Origin: Mycolicibacterium lutetiense
GTDB lineage: Bacteria; Actinomycetota; Actinomycetes; Mycobacteriales; Mycobacteriaceae
DNA length: 64,000 nucleotides
Direction of reading: 5' to 3'
Assembly: GCF_017876775.1 (NCBI RefSeq)
Contig: NZ_JAGIOP010000002.1
Coordinates: forward strand, 3,534,001-3,598,000
Position 1 is the stretch's first letter. Each line of letters begins with the position of its first letter. Shown piece by piece: positions 17,023 to 26,509 of the stretch. The notes beneath the pieces were generated by a model that worked only from the letters and a program-made list of their open reading frames with translations, was not told where the DNA came from and did not search any database. The position numbers and the translations under genes were made by a program.

Positions 17023-17749
17023 GTGCCGCTTCGGTGGGTTAGTCGCTGGGAACCACACGTACGTATAGGCGATTGTTCGCGAACACCGTCGAACTTCTGG
17101 CGGGTAGCTGCAGTGCTCGCGGTAGCGGTTCGCGGAGCTGTGGCCAGATCAGGTGCATAACCGTCCGAACCCTCAGAACCTGTAGATGCACACAGCTGAG
17201 CACCGCCCGCACCGCCCGCGCCGCGACACTGAAATCTTTGGAGCGCACGAATGATGGCCTACGAGTACGACGACATCGAATGGCGGTGTGCCACTCAGGC
17301 CTCCACCGGGACCGAACGCGGCTACCGCGCAGACGAAGAATGCCGCGCGGCGAGGATGCGCGGTAGCAATTCCCCTGTTGAAGTATTCCGCCCGCTTCGA
17401 GCGCCGCCGACAACACCGAGCGACATGTCCTGGGCGCAGACCCGTTGCCGCGGTCAACGTTGCTGAACTGCTGCGGATCTGGCACCCGCGGCGCCGCAGG
17501 CATTTCCGACGGCAACAAGGTGGCAGGCGTCAAGAAGGCGATCCGCCTGCCATCCTCACATCCCGACATTCGGTGAAAATGCGTGTGTAAGTGCACAATT
17601 CGACACCAGAGCACGTTTCAGAAAGACGTTCATATCGGCGCGAAAGCCGGATTACATTGCGCCCGTCGGTCCGAGCATCGGCATCGAGTTCGGAAAAAGC
17701 CAACCCCACCAATGTTCAACGTCATCTAGGTCTAGAAGGAGAAGTCCAA
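17023..17749. other. 727-bp stretch with remnants of the secreted-protein family
   Basis: No complete gene is supported here. At 17508-17520 GACGGCAACAAGG and at 17529-17540 GTCAAGAAGGCG match the tail of the preceding gene (GACGGCAACAAGG near 16796, GTCAAGAAGGCG near 16923) but are brought together, suggesting a decayed third copy or a recombination scar. Short open frames elsewhere in the stretch show no ribosome site or recognisable product. The end (about 17700-17749) is the leader of the PGRS-like gene. Confidence 0.4.
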
Positions 17750-20128
17750 GTGGAAATGTCCGTCCGTTCATATCTCACCGCTACCACCGCGCTTGTTGGT
17801 GCCGGTGCGATAGCTCTGAGCCCACTCAGTCCCGTTGATTCGAATATGAGTGATTTGCGCGCTCCTGTGGTGGAGTTGGACGTCGGGTTGGTCGCGGCAC
17901 CGTTCCCGTTGCAGACGGTGCTGAACACCGCCATCAACTCGGCGAACAACGTGTATGCGGTGGGGCAGGGAATGTGGGCGTTGCCGGCGCCTCTGTTGCG
18001 GCAGGTGGCTGCCAATCTGATCCAGTACGCCTCGATTGAAGTAGGTGCGTTTCAGTCGGCGGCCAATGCTGCGGTGGGGTATTTCGGGACTAACTTCCCG
18101 GCGATCATGCAGAGCGCGATCGCCGCGTTGGACTCCGGTGATTTCGATGCGTTCATGAGCGGTGTGAACAACGCGACCTTCTCGTTGTTCTATCAGGTGT
18201 TGATGCCGATGCAGTCTGCGCTGGTGATCCCGCAGCACGTTGTGGCCAGCCTGTCGGCCACGGCCACCTACGTCACGGGCGCTTTTGTGACCGCTTTGGG
18301 GGCCGCGGCACTGATGGGGACGCTTCCCGCGGTCACCGCTGCGGTCGGTTCCGCCATGCAGGCCATCTACGACCAAGCCAGCGGTGGTAATTGGTTGGGG
18401 ACGGTTGCTGCTGTGGTTGACCTGCCTGCCGCGGTGACCAACGCGGTCCTCAACGGGGTGAACCAAGTCGGGGGTCTGCTGGGGCCGGCCAACGACATCA
18501 TCGCTGGTGGCGGCATATTAGGTGCGTTCGCGCAGACGCTGCCCAGCGGACTGGCTTCGGCGATCATGGCCCCGGGCGCACAGAACATTGCGACCGGGGG
18601 CACGGTGGAGGCGGCGATGCAGGATTTTGCCACCCAACTAAGCACCGAGTGGCCCACGCCCGAAGAGTTCGCGGCCATCCCGGCGGGTATCACGGCAGGG
18701 TTGCAGGGCCTGCCACAGGCAATGCTGAATGTGGCCGGTAATGCGTTGAGCGGGTTGATCGGTGGAGGCGCCTTTGCTGCGTTCGCCCCGGAGGAACAGG
18801 TCGAAGAGCTGAGCCTGTCGGGTGACGTGGCGTCTTCGGCCTCGGCGGCACGTAGTGGTGTGGCGCCCTTGGCCGCGGCTGTCGGTGGTGGGGTGGCCGA
18901 CCGGCCGGCTGGTGTGAATCTTGGCGGGTTCGACATGGGGGGCGGTGGACTGATTGGGATGTTCATCGGTAACGGGACTGCTGAGAACCCCAACGCCGGG
19001 ATCCTGATCGGGAAGGGCTACAGCTACGGCACGGTGGAAGGGGACTGCGCATCCAGCTGTAACGGTGGTAGCGGCGGGATGTTGTTCGGTCAGGGTGGCA
19101 ACGGCTTTGGCGGTGGGACCGGCGGCAGCGTCGGTCTGATCGGCAATGGCGGCGTTGGCGGTGCGGGCACTCTTGAGCATCTCAATGGTGGTGTCGGCGG
19201 TAAGGGCGGCATCTTCGGCAATGGTGGTGCTGGAGGGGCCGGGTTCGGCACCGGCAACGGTGGTAGCGGTGGCAATGCCGGGGTGTTCGGCAACGGTGGC
19301 ACCGGCGGGGCAGCCGGTGCGACAGGGACTGGCGGTACGGGCGGTCTGGGTGGTTTGTTCGCCGGCAACGGTGGCACCGGTGGGTTCGGTGCCGGCGCTG
19401 GTGGTGACGCTCGTGCCCTCGGCAACGGTGGCACCGGTGGTGTCGGCAACGCCAGCAACCTCACCGGTGGTGACGGTGGTAACGGTGGCGCGGTGTTCGG
19501 CAGCGGTGGCACCGGCGGTGCCGGCGCGAACGGCAGCGCCGCCACCGGCGGGGAGGGCGCTGCCGGTGGCCGCGGCGGTGACGCCATCGCCGTGGTCGGC
19601 AACGGCGGTGCCGGCGGCAAGGGTGGCAACGGTCAAGTGGCTCGGGGCAAGACTGGCGGTACTGGCGGTGACGGTGGCAGCGGTGGAAAGGTGTTCGGCC
19701 AGGGCGGTACCGGCGGGCAAGGCGGCACCGGCAGCGTAGCTGGATCTATCCAGGGCACCGGCGGTACCGGCGGGAAGGGCGGTAGCAGCACCGGAATCCT
19801 GGGCACCGGCGGCACCGGCGGCACCGGCGGCACTGGCGGTGCCGGCGGTGCCGTCGCCACCACGCACACCGGTAACGGCGGCACCGGCGGGAAGGGCGGT
19901 GCCGGCGGACTCAACGGCGGCGCGGGCGGCGCCGGGGGCACCGGGGGCACCGGGGGCACAAGCTCCAATTCCCAACCCGCCGGGACCGGCGGCACCGGCG
20001 GCGTCGGAGGCACGGGCTTCGGCGGCAAACGTCCCGGCAAGGCCGGAAAGGCCGGCAGCGGACCTAGCGCTCCCTCCGGCGGAATGGGTGGAACCGGTGG
20101 AAAGGGTGGCGCCGGAGGCGGCCTCTGA
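17750..20128 (+). CDS. secreted protein with non-PE head and PGRS-like Gly-rich tail, family member 2
   Basis: GTG at 17750 is 8 nt after an AAGGAG ribosome site and gives 792 aa; an ATG two codons on is the alternative. The signal-like N terminus (VRSYLTATTALVGAGAIAL) is followed by a helical head (to about residue 370). The head has the signatures PAPLLRQVAANLIQYAS, GNWLGTVAAVVDLPAAV and APGAQNIATGGTVEAAM, shared with the proteins at 15565 and 29663. Near residue 425 a Cys pair (GDCASSCNGG) precedes about 360 residues of GGxGG/GGTGG repeats like mycobacterial PGRS domains. There is no PE domain. It is probably a cell-surface protein. A strong terminator follows at 20233. Confidence 0.85.
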   Translation: MEMSVRSYLTATTALVGAGAIALSPLSPVDSNMSDLRAPVVELDVGLVAAPFPLQTVLNTAINSANNVYAVGQGMWALPAPLLRQVAANLIQYASIEVGAFQSAANAAVGYFGTNFPAIMQSAIAALDSGDFDAFMSGVNNATFSLFYQVLMPMQSALVIPQHVVASLSATATYVTGAFVTALGAAALMGTLPAVTAAVGSAMQAIYDQASGGNWLGTVAAVVDLPAAVTNAVLNGVNQVGGLLGPANDIIAGGGILGAFAQTLPSGLASAIMAPGAQNIATGGTVEAAMQDFATQLSTEWPTPEEFAAIPAGITAGLQGLPQAMLNVAGNALSGLIGGGAFAAFAPEEQVEELSLSGDVASSASAARSGVAPLAAAVGGGVADRPAGVNLGGFDMGGGGLIGMFIGNGTAENPNAGILIGKGYSYGTVEGDCASSCNGGSGGMLFGQGGNGFGGGTGGSVGLIGNGGVGGAGTLEHLNGGVGGKGGIFGNGGAGGAGFGTGNGGSGGNAGVFGNGGTGGAAGATGTGGTGGLGGLFAGNGGTGGFGAGAGGDARALGNGGTGGVGNASNLTGGDGGNGGAVFGSGGTGGAGANGSAATGGEGAAGGRGGDAIAVVGNGGAGGKGGNGQVARGKTGGTGGDGGSGGKVFGQGGTGGQGGTGSVAGSIQGTGGTGGKGGSSTGILGTGGTGGTGGTGGAGGAVATTHTGNGGTGGKGGAGGLNGGAGGAGGTGGTGGTSSNSQPAGTGGTGGVGGTGFGGKRPGKAGKAGSGPSAPSGGMGGTGGKGGAGGGL

Positions 20129-20232
20129 CCGGCCCCAACACGGTCAAAACACCTGTGGGTCAGCGCAACCCACCACAACCAGTCGTGACTTCGGCATAGT
20201 GATCTCAAGCTAGCTCAGTCAGGACGACAACG

Positions 20233-20268
20233 ATCCACCCCCTCCCGATCCCTACGGAGGGGGTGGAT
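20233..20268 (+). terminator. intrinsic terminator after the PGRS-like gene
   Basis: A perfect 13-bp stem (ATCCACCCCCTCC / GGAGGGGGTGGAT) encloses a 10-nt loop and is followed by TGTGTTGTG, a weak T-rich run. It lies 105 nt after the PGRS-like gene stop and before the promoter region of the next gene. Confidence 0.75.
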
Positions 20269-20368
20269 TGTGTTGTGGATCAGCGTGTTTGACCTATAGT
20301 GATACAAAGCGCCGAAATCCATTGCAAATAACCAAGATTCAGCCAGTTCCTCTGTTAGCATCGCGCCT

Positions 20369-20908
20369 ATGTCGGAACTAAGTGGTCAGGAAACTCGCGC
20401 ACGCTCGACCTCACGAGCGCCGGACCCAGAGTCCAGCCGCACCCCTATCGTCGTGGCGATCGTCGCGTTGGTGGCGGCGTTGGCCGCGGCCAGTGTCGCG
20501 ATCTGGGCGCTACTGGACAAGCCCGAGGCATCCAATGAGGTCGCCGCGGCCCCTCCTACCTCGGAGCAGGTGAGCGCCGCGCGCACCCGTACGTGCGACA
20601 ACTTCGAGAAGGTCGCGTCCGGGGTCGCCATTCAGACGCACACCCAACCGGAAGACAATCCCGCCTCGGGGCAGGCCGTCGCGGCCAATGCCCGGTTGTC
20701 GATGCTCGGCGGTGGCACCTATCTGCTGGACAATATCGATCCGGCCGCGCCCAGCGACCTCAACGATGCGGTCAAGGAATTCGCCGGGACCCTGCAGACG
20801 GTTGCGGTGAACGCGCTGGCCGGCATCGGCAACGACGCGCCCGACCAGTCCGGCTTGCTGCAGAAGGCGCAAACCGAGACCGAGCGGATCGAAGGGCTGT
20901 GCAAGTAA
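20369..20908 (+). CDS. membrane-anchored hypothetical protein, 179 aa
   Basis: A charged N terminus (MSELSGQETRARSTSRAPDPESS) is followed by one transmembrane helix (VVAIVALVAALAAASVAIWALL, about residues 27-49) and an extracytoplasmic domain of about 125 residues with two cysteines (RTRTCDNFEKVASGV near the start, and the C-terminal GLCK). This layout (cytoplasmic tail, one span, small Cys-bridged domain) resembles the Mce-associated and other single-pass mycobacterial envelope proteins. I do not recognise the family. It stands alone between a terminator and a convergent methyltransferase gene. Confidence 0.75.
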   Translation: MSELSGQETRARSTSRAPDPESSRTPIVVAIVALVAALAAASVAIWALLDKPEASNEVAAAPPTSEQVSAARTRTCDNFEKVASGVAIQTHTQPEDNPASGQAVAANARLSMLGGGTYLLDNIDPAAPSDLNDAVKEFAGTLQTVAVNALAGIGNDAPDQSGLLQKAQTETERIEGLCK

Positions 20909-20913
20909 ACGAG

Positions 20914-22185
<1,272 letters not shown>

Positions 22186-22209
<24 letters not shown>

Positions 22210-22770
22210 ATTCGCCGTCATGATCGCCGTCGATGCGGCGGCTGCGGGTCCGTAGATCTCCTGGATGTCGCCGCCGTCCTCGACGATCAGCGCGGTCAGT
22301 TCGCGCAGCCCGCCCAGCAGGATGATGGCCATCGGCTCGGTGAGCCGCGGCAAGCCGGCGCGGCGGAAGCCCGCGCTGCCGCTGAGTTCGATCAGTAGAT
22401 CGGTCAGTTCCCGCAACGCGGCCCGCTGCAGCGGCCGGGCCCTGCTGCCCAGTGCGGGCAGTTCGCGGATCCAGCTCAGCGTGATGGCCGGGGCGGACGC
22501 GATGTGGTCGACATAGGCGCCCACGGCCTGCCCGATCTGGTCGGGCCAGGCCGCCTCGGGGTCGACGGCGGTCTGGATGCGCTCGACGAGTGCGACGTTG
22601 TTGGCGCGCAGCAACTCGAGGAAGCCGTCCTCTTTGGTGCCGAACTCGTCGTAGAACGTGCGCTTGGACGTGCGGGCGTGGCGGACGATGTCGGCCACCG
22701 TGGTCTCGCGATAGCCCTTGTCGTTGATCGCGGCGGTGAGCCCGTCGAGCAACCGCAGCCGGTAGGTCAT
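22186..22770 (-). CDS. TetR-family regulator (Rv0135c-like)
   Basis: The 194-aa protein has an HTH at residues about 20-50 (KGYRETTVADIVRHARTSKRTFYDEFGTKEDGFL) and an effector domain. The position divergent from a cyp138-like gene and followed by msrA matches M. tuberculosis Rv0135c as I recall the order. A perfect 16-bp palindrome GGTACCGATCGGTACC lies in the 93-bp gap to the P450 gene and is the likely operator controlling both genes. The inducing ligand is unknown. Confidence 0.88.
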
Positions 22771-22828
22771 CGTGGCTGACCCCCTTGCTTCGCCTGGTAC
22801 CTGGGAGTACCGTACCCCATAACCCGAT

Positions 22829-22844
22829 GGTACCGATCGGTACC
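22829..22844. promoter_or_regulatory. palindromic operator between TetR and the P450 gene
   Basis: GGTACCGATCGGTACC is a perfect 16-bp palindrome, 20 bp upstream of the P450 ATG and 58 bp from the TetR start. A second GTAC-C-GTAC motif lies at about 22807-22815. The TetR protein encoded alongside is the expected ligand. Confidence 0.65.
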
Positions 22845-22863
22845 AAAACTGGCTGGAGATGGT

Positions 22864-24225
22864 ATGACCGAGCTGGCAGCAGCTGAGAAGGCCACCGAGA
22901 AGTCCACCCCTAGCATTGCGCCGGGCCGCATACCGCCACCGGCGCGGTTACCGAAGCCGCTGCAGGCCCTCGGCTTCGCCCTGGCCAGGCGCAGCGTCAT
23001 CAAACAGATCGCCCGCCGTCAAGGCGATGTCTTCAGCCTGAAACTCCCGATCTTCGGACCCACGGTGTTGGTCGCCGACGCCCAACTGGCCAAACAACTC
23101 TTTGCGACCAGCCCCGACGACGTCGGCAACATTCAGCCCAACTTGAGCCGCATCCTGGGATCCGGATCGGTGTTCGCCCTCGACGGCACCGATCACCGTC
23201 GCCGCCGGAGGCTGCTCACCCCGCCCTTCCACGGCAAGAGCATCAAGAACTACGAGGCGATCTTCGAGGAAGAGGCGCTGCGGGAATCGGCGAACTGGCC
23301 GCAGGGCCAGCAGTTCGAGACACTCGAACCGATGATGCGGATCACCCTCAACGCGATCCTGCGCGCGGTGTTCGGCGCCGACGGCGAACAACTCGACGAG
23401 TTACGCCGCATCATCCCGCCCTGGGTCACTCTGGGCTCGCGCCTGGTCGTGTTGCCCACCCCGTCCCGCAGCTACGGGCGGTTCAGTCCGTGGGGCCGGC
23501 TGTCCAGCTACCGCCGGAAGTATGACATCGTCATCGATCGGTTGATCGACAAAGTCCAAGCCGACCCGGACTTCGACCAGCGCGACGACATTCTGGCGTT
23601 GCTGTTGCGGAGCACGTATGAAGACGGATCGGCGATGTCCCGCAAGGACATCGGCGATGAGCTGCTGACCTTGCTGGCCGCCGGACACGAAACCACGGCG
23701 TCGACTCTCGGCTGGGCCTTCGAGCGGATCAGCCGTCATCCCCAGGTGCTGGCCGAACTGGTGGCCGAGGCGGCCACGGACGGCAACGAATACCGTCAGG
23801 CCACCATCCTGGAGGTGCAGCGCAACCGCACCGTCATCGACTTTTCCGGCCGCCACGTCTACGCACCGTCAATCCGGCTGGGGGAGTGGGAGATACCACG
23901 CGGGCACTCGATCATCGTGGCTCTCTCACAGATCCAGGAGTCCGAGAAGGAGTTCCGCGACCCGGACCGGTTCGATCCGCAGCGATTCGTCGGAAGCCGG
24001 CCCGACCTGGGGTGGCTACCGTACGGCGGCGGTACCCGCCGCTGCGTCGGAGCGGTGTTCGCCAATGTCGAGATGGATGTGGTGCTGCGAACCATCCTGC
24101 GGCACTTCGTCATCGAGACCACCACCGCACGGGGCGAGAAGGTTCACTCCCGCGGCGTGGCCTACACCCCGGCGGCAGGCGGGCGTATCGTCGTGCATCG
24201 CCGCGCCACGCCGCTGGGAGGCTGA
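22864..24225 (+). CDS. cyp138: cytochrome P450, CYP138-like
   Basis: The 453-aa protein shows the I-helix oxygen-activation motif AAGHETTAS, an ExxR motif in EVQRNRTVIDF and the heme ligand loop LPYGGGTRRCVGAVFANVEM with Cys394. It is a soluble bacterial P450 monooxygenase; its substrate is unknown. The identification as CYP138 rests on gene order (TetR, P450, convergent msrA, Rv0138, Rv0139), as remembered for M. tuberculosis, rather than on alignment. It is probably repressed by the divergent TetR through the palindrome at 22829. It converges on msrA with only 4 bp between the stops. Confidence 0.88.
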   Translation: MTELAAAEKATEKSTPSIAPGRIPPPARLPKPLQALGFALARRSVIKQIARRQGDVFSLKLPIFGPTVLVADAQLAKQLFATSPDDVGNIQPNLSRILGSGSVFALDGTDHRRRRRLLTPPFHGKSIKNYEAIFEEEALRESANWPQGQQFETLEPMMRITLNAILRAVFGADGEQLDELRRIIPPWVTLGSRLVVLPTPSRSYGRFSPWGRLSSYRRKYDIVIDRLIDKVQADPDFDQRDDILALLLRSTYEDGSAMSRKDIGDELLTLLAAGHETTASTLGWAFERISRHPQVLAELVAEAATDGNEYRQATILEVQRNRTVIDFSGRHVYAPSIRLGEWEIPRGHSIIVALSQIQESEKEFRDPDRFDPQRFVGSRPDLGWLPYGGGTRRCVGAVFANVEMDVVLRTILRHFVIETTTARGEKVHSRGVAYTPAAGGRIVVHRRATPLGG

Positions 24226-24229
24226 CCAG

Positions 24230-24751
24230 CTATCCGGCGGTCTGGCGTTTGGGCAGCTTCCAGCCCGCGCGCGGGAAGTGGCAGGTGTACCCGTTCGGGT
24301 AATGCACCAAGTAGTCCTGGTGCTCGGGTTCGGCATCCCAGAAATCGCTCGCCGCGGTCACCTCGGTGACCACCTTGCCCGGCCACAATCCCGACGCGTC
24401 CACGTCGGCGATGGTGTCCAGCGCGATGCGCTTCTGCTCGTCGTCGACGTAGAAGATCGCCGAGCGGTAGCTGGTGCCGACATCGTTGCCCTGCCGGTCC
24501 TTGGTGGACGGATCGTGGATCTGGAAGAAGAACTCCAGCAGCGCCCTGTAATTGGTGCGAGTCGGGTCGTACTCGATCTCGATGGCCTCCGCGTGGCCCG
24601 GATGATTGCGATACGTCGGGTGATCGTTGCGTCCACCGGTGTAGCCCACCCGGGTGGAGACGACTCCGGGCTGCTTGCGGATGAGGTCCTGCATCCCCCA
24701 GAAGCAGCCGCCGGCCAGGATCGCGGTCGAAGAGTTACCCATGTGCCCCAT
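24230..24751 (-). CDS. msrA: peptide methionine sulfoxide reductase MsrA
   Basis: The 173-aa protein has the catalytic GGCFWG motif (Cys16). The family blocks [35 protein letters not shown] and [19 protein letters not shown] are also present. It reduces the S-epimer of methionine sulfoxide in oxidised proteins using thioredoxin. The first residues MGHMGNSST allow a start three codons further in. It is convergent with the P450 gene. The order is as in M. tuberculosis Rv0136-Rv0137c. Confidence 0.96.
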   Translation of the reverse strand: MGHMGNSSTAILAGGCFWGMQDLIRKQPGVVSTRVGYTGGRNDHPTYRNHPGHAEAIEIEYDPTRTNYRALLEFFFQIHDPSTKDRQGNDVGTSYRSAIFYVDDEQKRIALDTIADVDASGLWPGKVVTEVTAASDFWDAEPEHQDYLVHYPNGYTCHFPRAGWKLPKRQTAG

Positions 24752-24901
24752 TGTGCTCCGTGTTTACCGTGGTGGTCATGCGTGTAGTTGTAACCGCAGT
24801 GCTCGTCGACCCCCACCTGACCCGGATCGAATCGTTCAGTCGCGACGAACGTGGCCCGTCAGGTGTTGACGGAGGAGTGACAGGGCCTCGACAAAGCCGG
24901 G

Positions 24902-24915
24902 TAGAACGTGTTCTA
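24902..24915. promoter_or_regulatory. KstR-type operator before the SnoaL-like gene
   Basis: TAGAACGTGTTCTA fits the 14-bp consensus TnnAACnnGTTnnA of KstR, the cholesterol-catabolism repressor of mycobacteria, and has perfect 6-bp arms. It ends 8 nt before the GTG start and overlaps a -10-like TAGTTT (24914-24919), a position that would block transcription. Sterol control of this locus is therefore predicted. Confidence 0.7.
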
Positions 24916-24923
24916 GTTTTGGG

Positions 24924-25424
24924 GTGACGAGCAGGTCTTTCAGCCGCGATGAACTCGCCGCTGCCTTTGAAACGTTCGAGCAGACGGTGGACCGGGCCGC
25001 CCAGACCAAAAACTGGGACATCTGGGCCGATCACTACACCGTCGACGTCGACTACATCGAGCACGCGGTGGGCACCATGAAGGGCCGCGAGCAGGTACGG
25101 CCTTGGATCTGGAAGACCATGACGACCTTCCCTGGCAGCTATATGACGTCGTTCCCGTCGCTGTGGTCGGTGATCGACGAACCCACCGGGCGCATCATCT
25201 GCGAGCTGGACAACCCCATGCGCGACCCCGGTGACGGCACCATCATCACCGCGACCAACATCTCGATCCTGACCTACGCCGGCGACGGCCTGTGGTCACG
25301 GCAGGAAGACGTGTACAACCCGCTGCGGTTCGCCTCCGCGGCCCGGAAGTGGTGCCGCAAGGCGGCCGAACTCGGCACGCTGACCGACGAGGCCGAGGCG
25401 TGGCTCAAGAAGTTCGGCGGCTGA
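24924..25424 (+). CDS. SnoaL/NTF2-like protein (Rv0138-like)
   Basis: This 166-aa alpha+beta-barrel protein of the SnoaL-like type has TKNWDIWADHYTVDVDYIEHAVGTMKGREQVRPWI, then PTGRIICELDNPMRDPGDGT and WSRQEDVYNPLRF. Such folds bind hydrophobic molecules or act as isomerases or cyclases on steroid-like substrates; the exact reaction is unknown. The GTG start sits 5 nt after a -10-like TAGTTT, so the mRNA may be leaderless. A KstR-type site overlaps the promoter. The SDR-family gene follows 6 nt downstream, so the two are one operon. Confidence 0.85.
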   Translation: MTSRSFSRDELAAAFETFEQTVDRAAQTKNWDIWADHYTVDVDYIEHAVGTMKGREQVRPWIWKTMTTFPGSYMTSFPSLWSVIDEPTGRIICELDNPMRDPGDGTIITATNISILTYAGDGLWSRQEDVYNPLRFASAARKWCRKAAELGTLTDEAEAWLKKFGG

Positions 25425-25430
25425 GCGGGT

Positions 25431-26447
25431 ATGAGCGCGAAGCTGGTCATCGGGGCCAACGGATTCCTCGGCTCGCATGTACTGCGGCAACTGGTCGCAG
25501 CTGACGACGGTTCCGAGATCCGGGCGATGGTCCGGGCAGGCGCGAACACCATTTCGATCGACGACCTGCCGGTGCGGCGGATTCACGGCGATGTCTTCGA
25601 CACCGCGGCCCTGCGCGAGGCGATGACCGGCTGCGATGTCGTCTACCACTGCGTCGTCGACGCCCGCGGGTGGTTGCGTGACCCGGCACCGCTGTTCCGT
25701 ACCAACGTCGAGGGCACCCGCAACGTGCTCGACGTCGCCGTGGAAGTCCCCGGGCTGCGCAAGTTCGTCTACACCAGCAGCTACGTCACCGTCGGACGCA
25801 AGCGCGGAAAGCGCTCCTCGGAGGACGACGTGGTCGACGTGTCGAAGGTGACGCCGTACGTGCGCTCGCGGGTGCAGGCCGAAGAGCTCGTGCTGCAGTA
25901 CGCGCGCGAACGCGGGCTACCCGCCGTCGCGATGTGCGTGTCCACCACGTACGGCAGCGGTGACTGGGGCCGGACCCCGCACGGCGCGATCATCGCCGGT
26001 GCCGCGTTCGGCAAGCTGCCGTTCGTGATGAGCGGGATCGACCTGGAGGCCGTCGGTATCGACGACGCGGCCAAAGCGATGCTGCTCGCCGCCGACCGGG
26101 GCGTTCCTGGTGAGCGCTACCTGATCTCGGAGAAGATGATCAGCAACGCCGAGGTGGCCCGACTGGCCGCCGAGGCTGCCGGCATCGCACCCCCGCAACG
26201 GTCGCTCCCGCTGCCGGTGGCCTACTTATTGGCCGCGGCAGGCACCCTGAAGGGCAAGCTGCGCGGCACCGATGAGCGGTTGTCGCTGGAATCCCTGCGG
26301 CTCATGCGGGCCGAAGCCGAGGTCGACCACTCCAAGGCCGTGCGTGAACTCGGTTGGCAGCCAAGACCGGTCGAGGAATCGATCGCCGAGGCGGCAAAGT
26401 TCTGGGTGGGCCTGCGCGCGGCCAAACGGGCACGCAACGGCAGCTGA
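25431..26447 (+). CDS. extended SDR / NAD-dependent epimerase-dehydratase (Rv0139-like)
   Basis: The 338-aa protein has the nucleotide-binding GANGFLGSHVLRQL, followed by VVYHCVVDARGWLRD and TNVEGTRNVLDVA. The Ser/Tyr/Lys region lies around YTSSYVTVG and the site where extended SDRs have YxxxK, here YVRSRVQAEE, which lacks the usual Lys spacing. A reductase of a keto or unsaturated intermediate is plausible. It follows the SnoaL-like gene by 6 nt and would be co-regulated by the KstR-type operator. In M. tuberculosis the next gene is the DUF427 Rv0140; here nine kilobases intervene. Confidence 0.85.
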   Translation: MSAKLVIGANGFLGSHVLRQLVAADDGSEIRAMVRAGANTISIDDLPVRRIHGDVFDTAALREAMTGCDVVYHCVVDARGWLRDPAPLFRTNVEGTRNVLDVAVEVPGLRKFVYTSSYVTVGRKRGKRSSEDDVVDVSKVTPYVRSRVQAEELVLQYARERGLPAVAMCVSTTYGSGDWGRTPHGAIIAGAAFGKLPFVMSGIDLEAVGIDDAAKAMLLAADRGVPGERYLISEKMISNAEVARLAAEAAGIAPPQRSLPLPVAYLLAAAGTLKGKLRGTDERLSLESLRLMRAEAEVDHSKAVRELGWQPRPVEESIAEAAKFWVGLRAAKRARNGS

Positions 26448-26509
26448 ACACCACGCCGAGGGGTGTTAAGCCACTGGGCGGCAAGCGTATTGCGGCCTAA
26501 CCTGGCGGT

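Noticed and set aside
17073..17590. Several 70-100-codon frames in the gap before the PGRS-like gene
   Set aside because: They lack ribosome sites, are Arg/Cys-rich like random high-GC DNA, and contradict each other by overlap.
19080..20128. Repeat array that could be mistaken for CRISPR or a minisatellite
   Set aside because: The repeats are in-frame GGxGG codons with variable spacing, with no fixed repeat/spacer lengths and no cas genes nearby.
18638..20208. Long Pro-rich or Ala/Thr-rich frames opposite and within the PGRS repeats
   Set aside because: These are out-of-frame readings of GGN-repeat DNA; the sense frame has a signal peptide, a ribosome site and a conserved head.
26440..26475. 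Weak hairpin AACACC...GGTGTT after the SDR gene
   Set aside because: The 6-bp stem and lack of a T-run are too weak to call a terminator.
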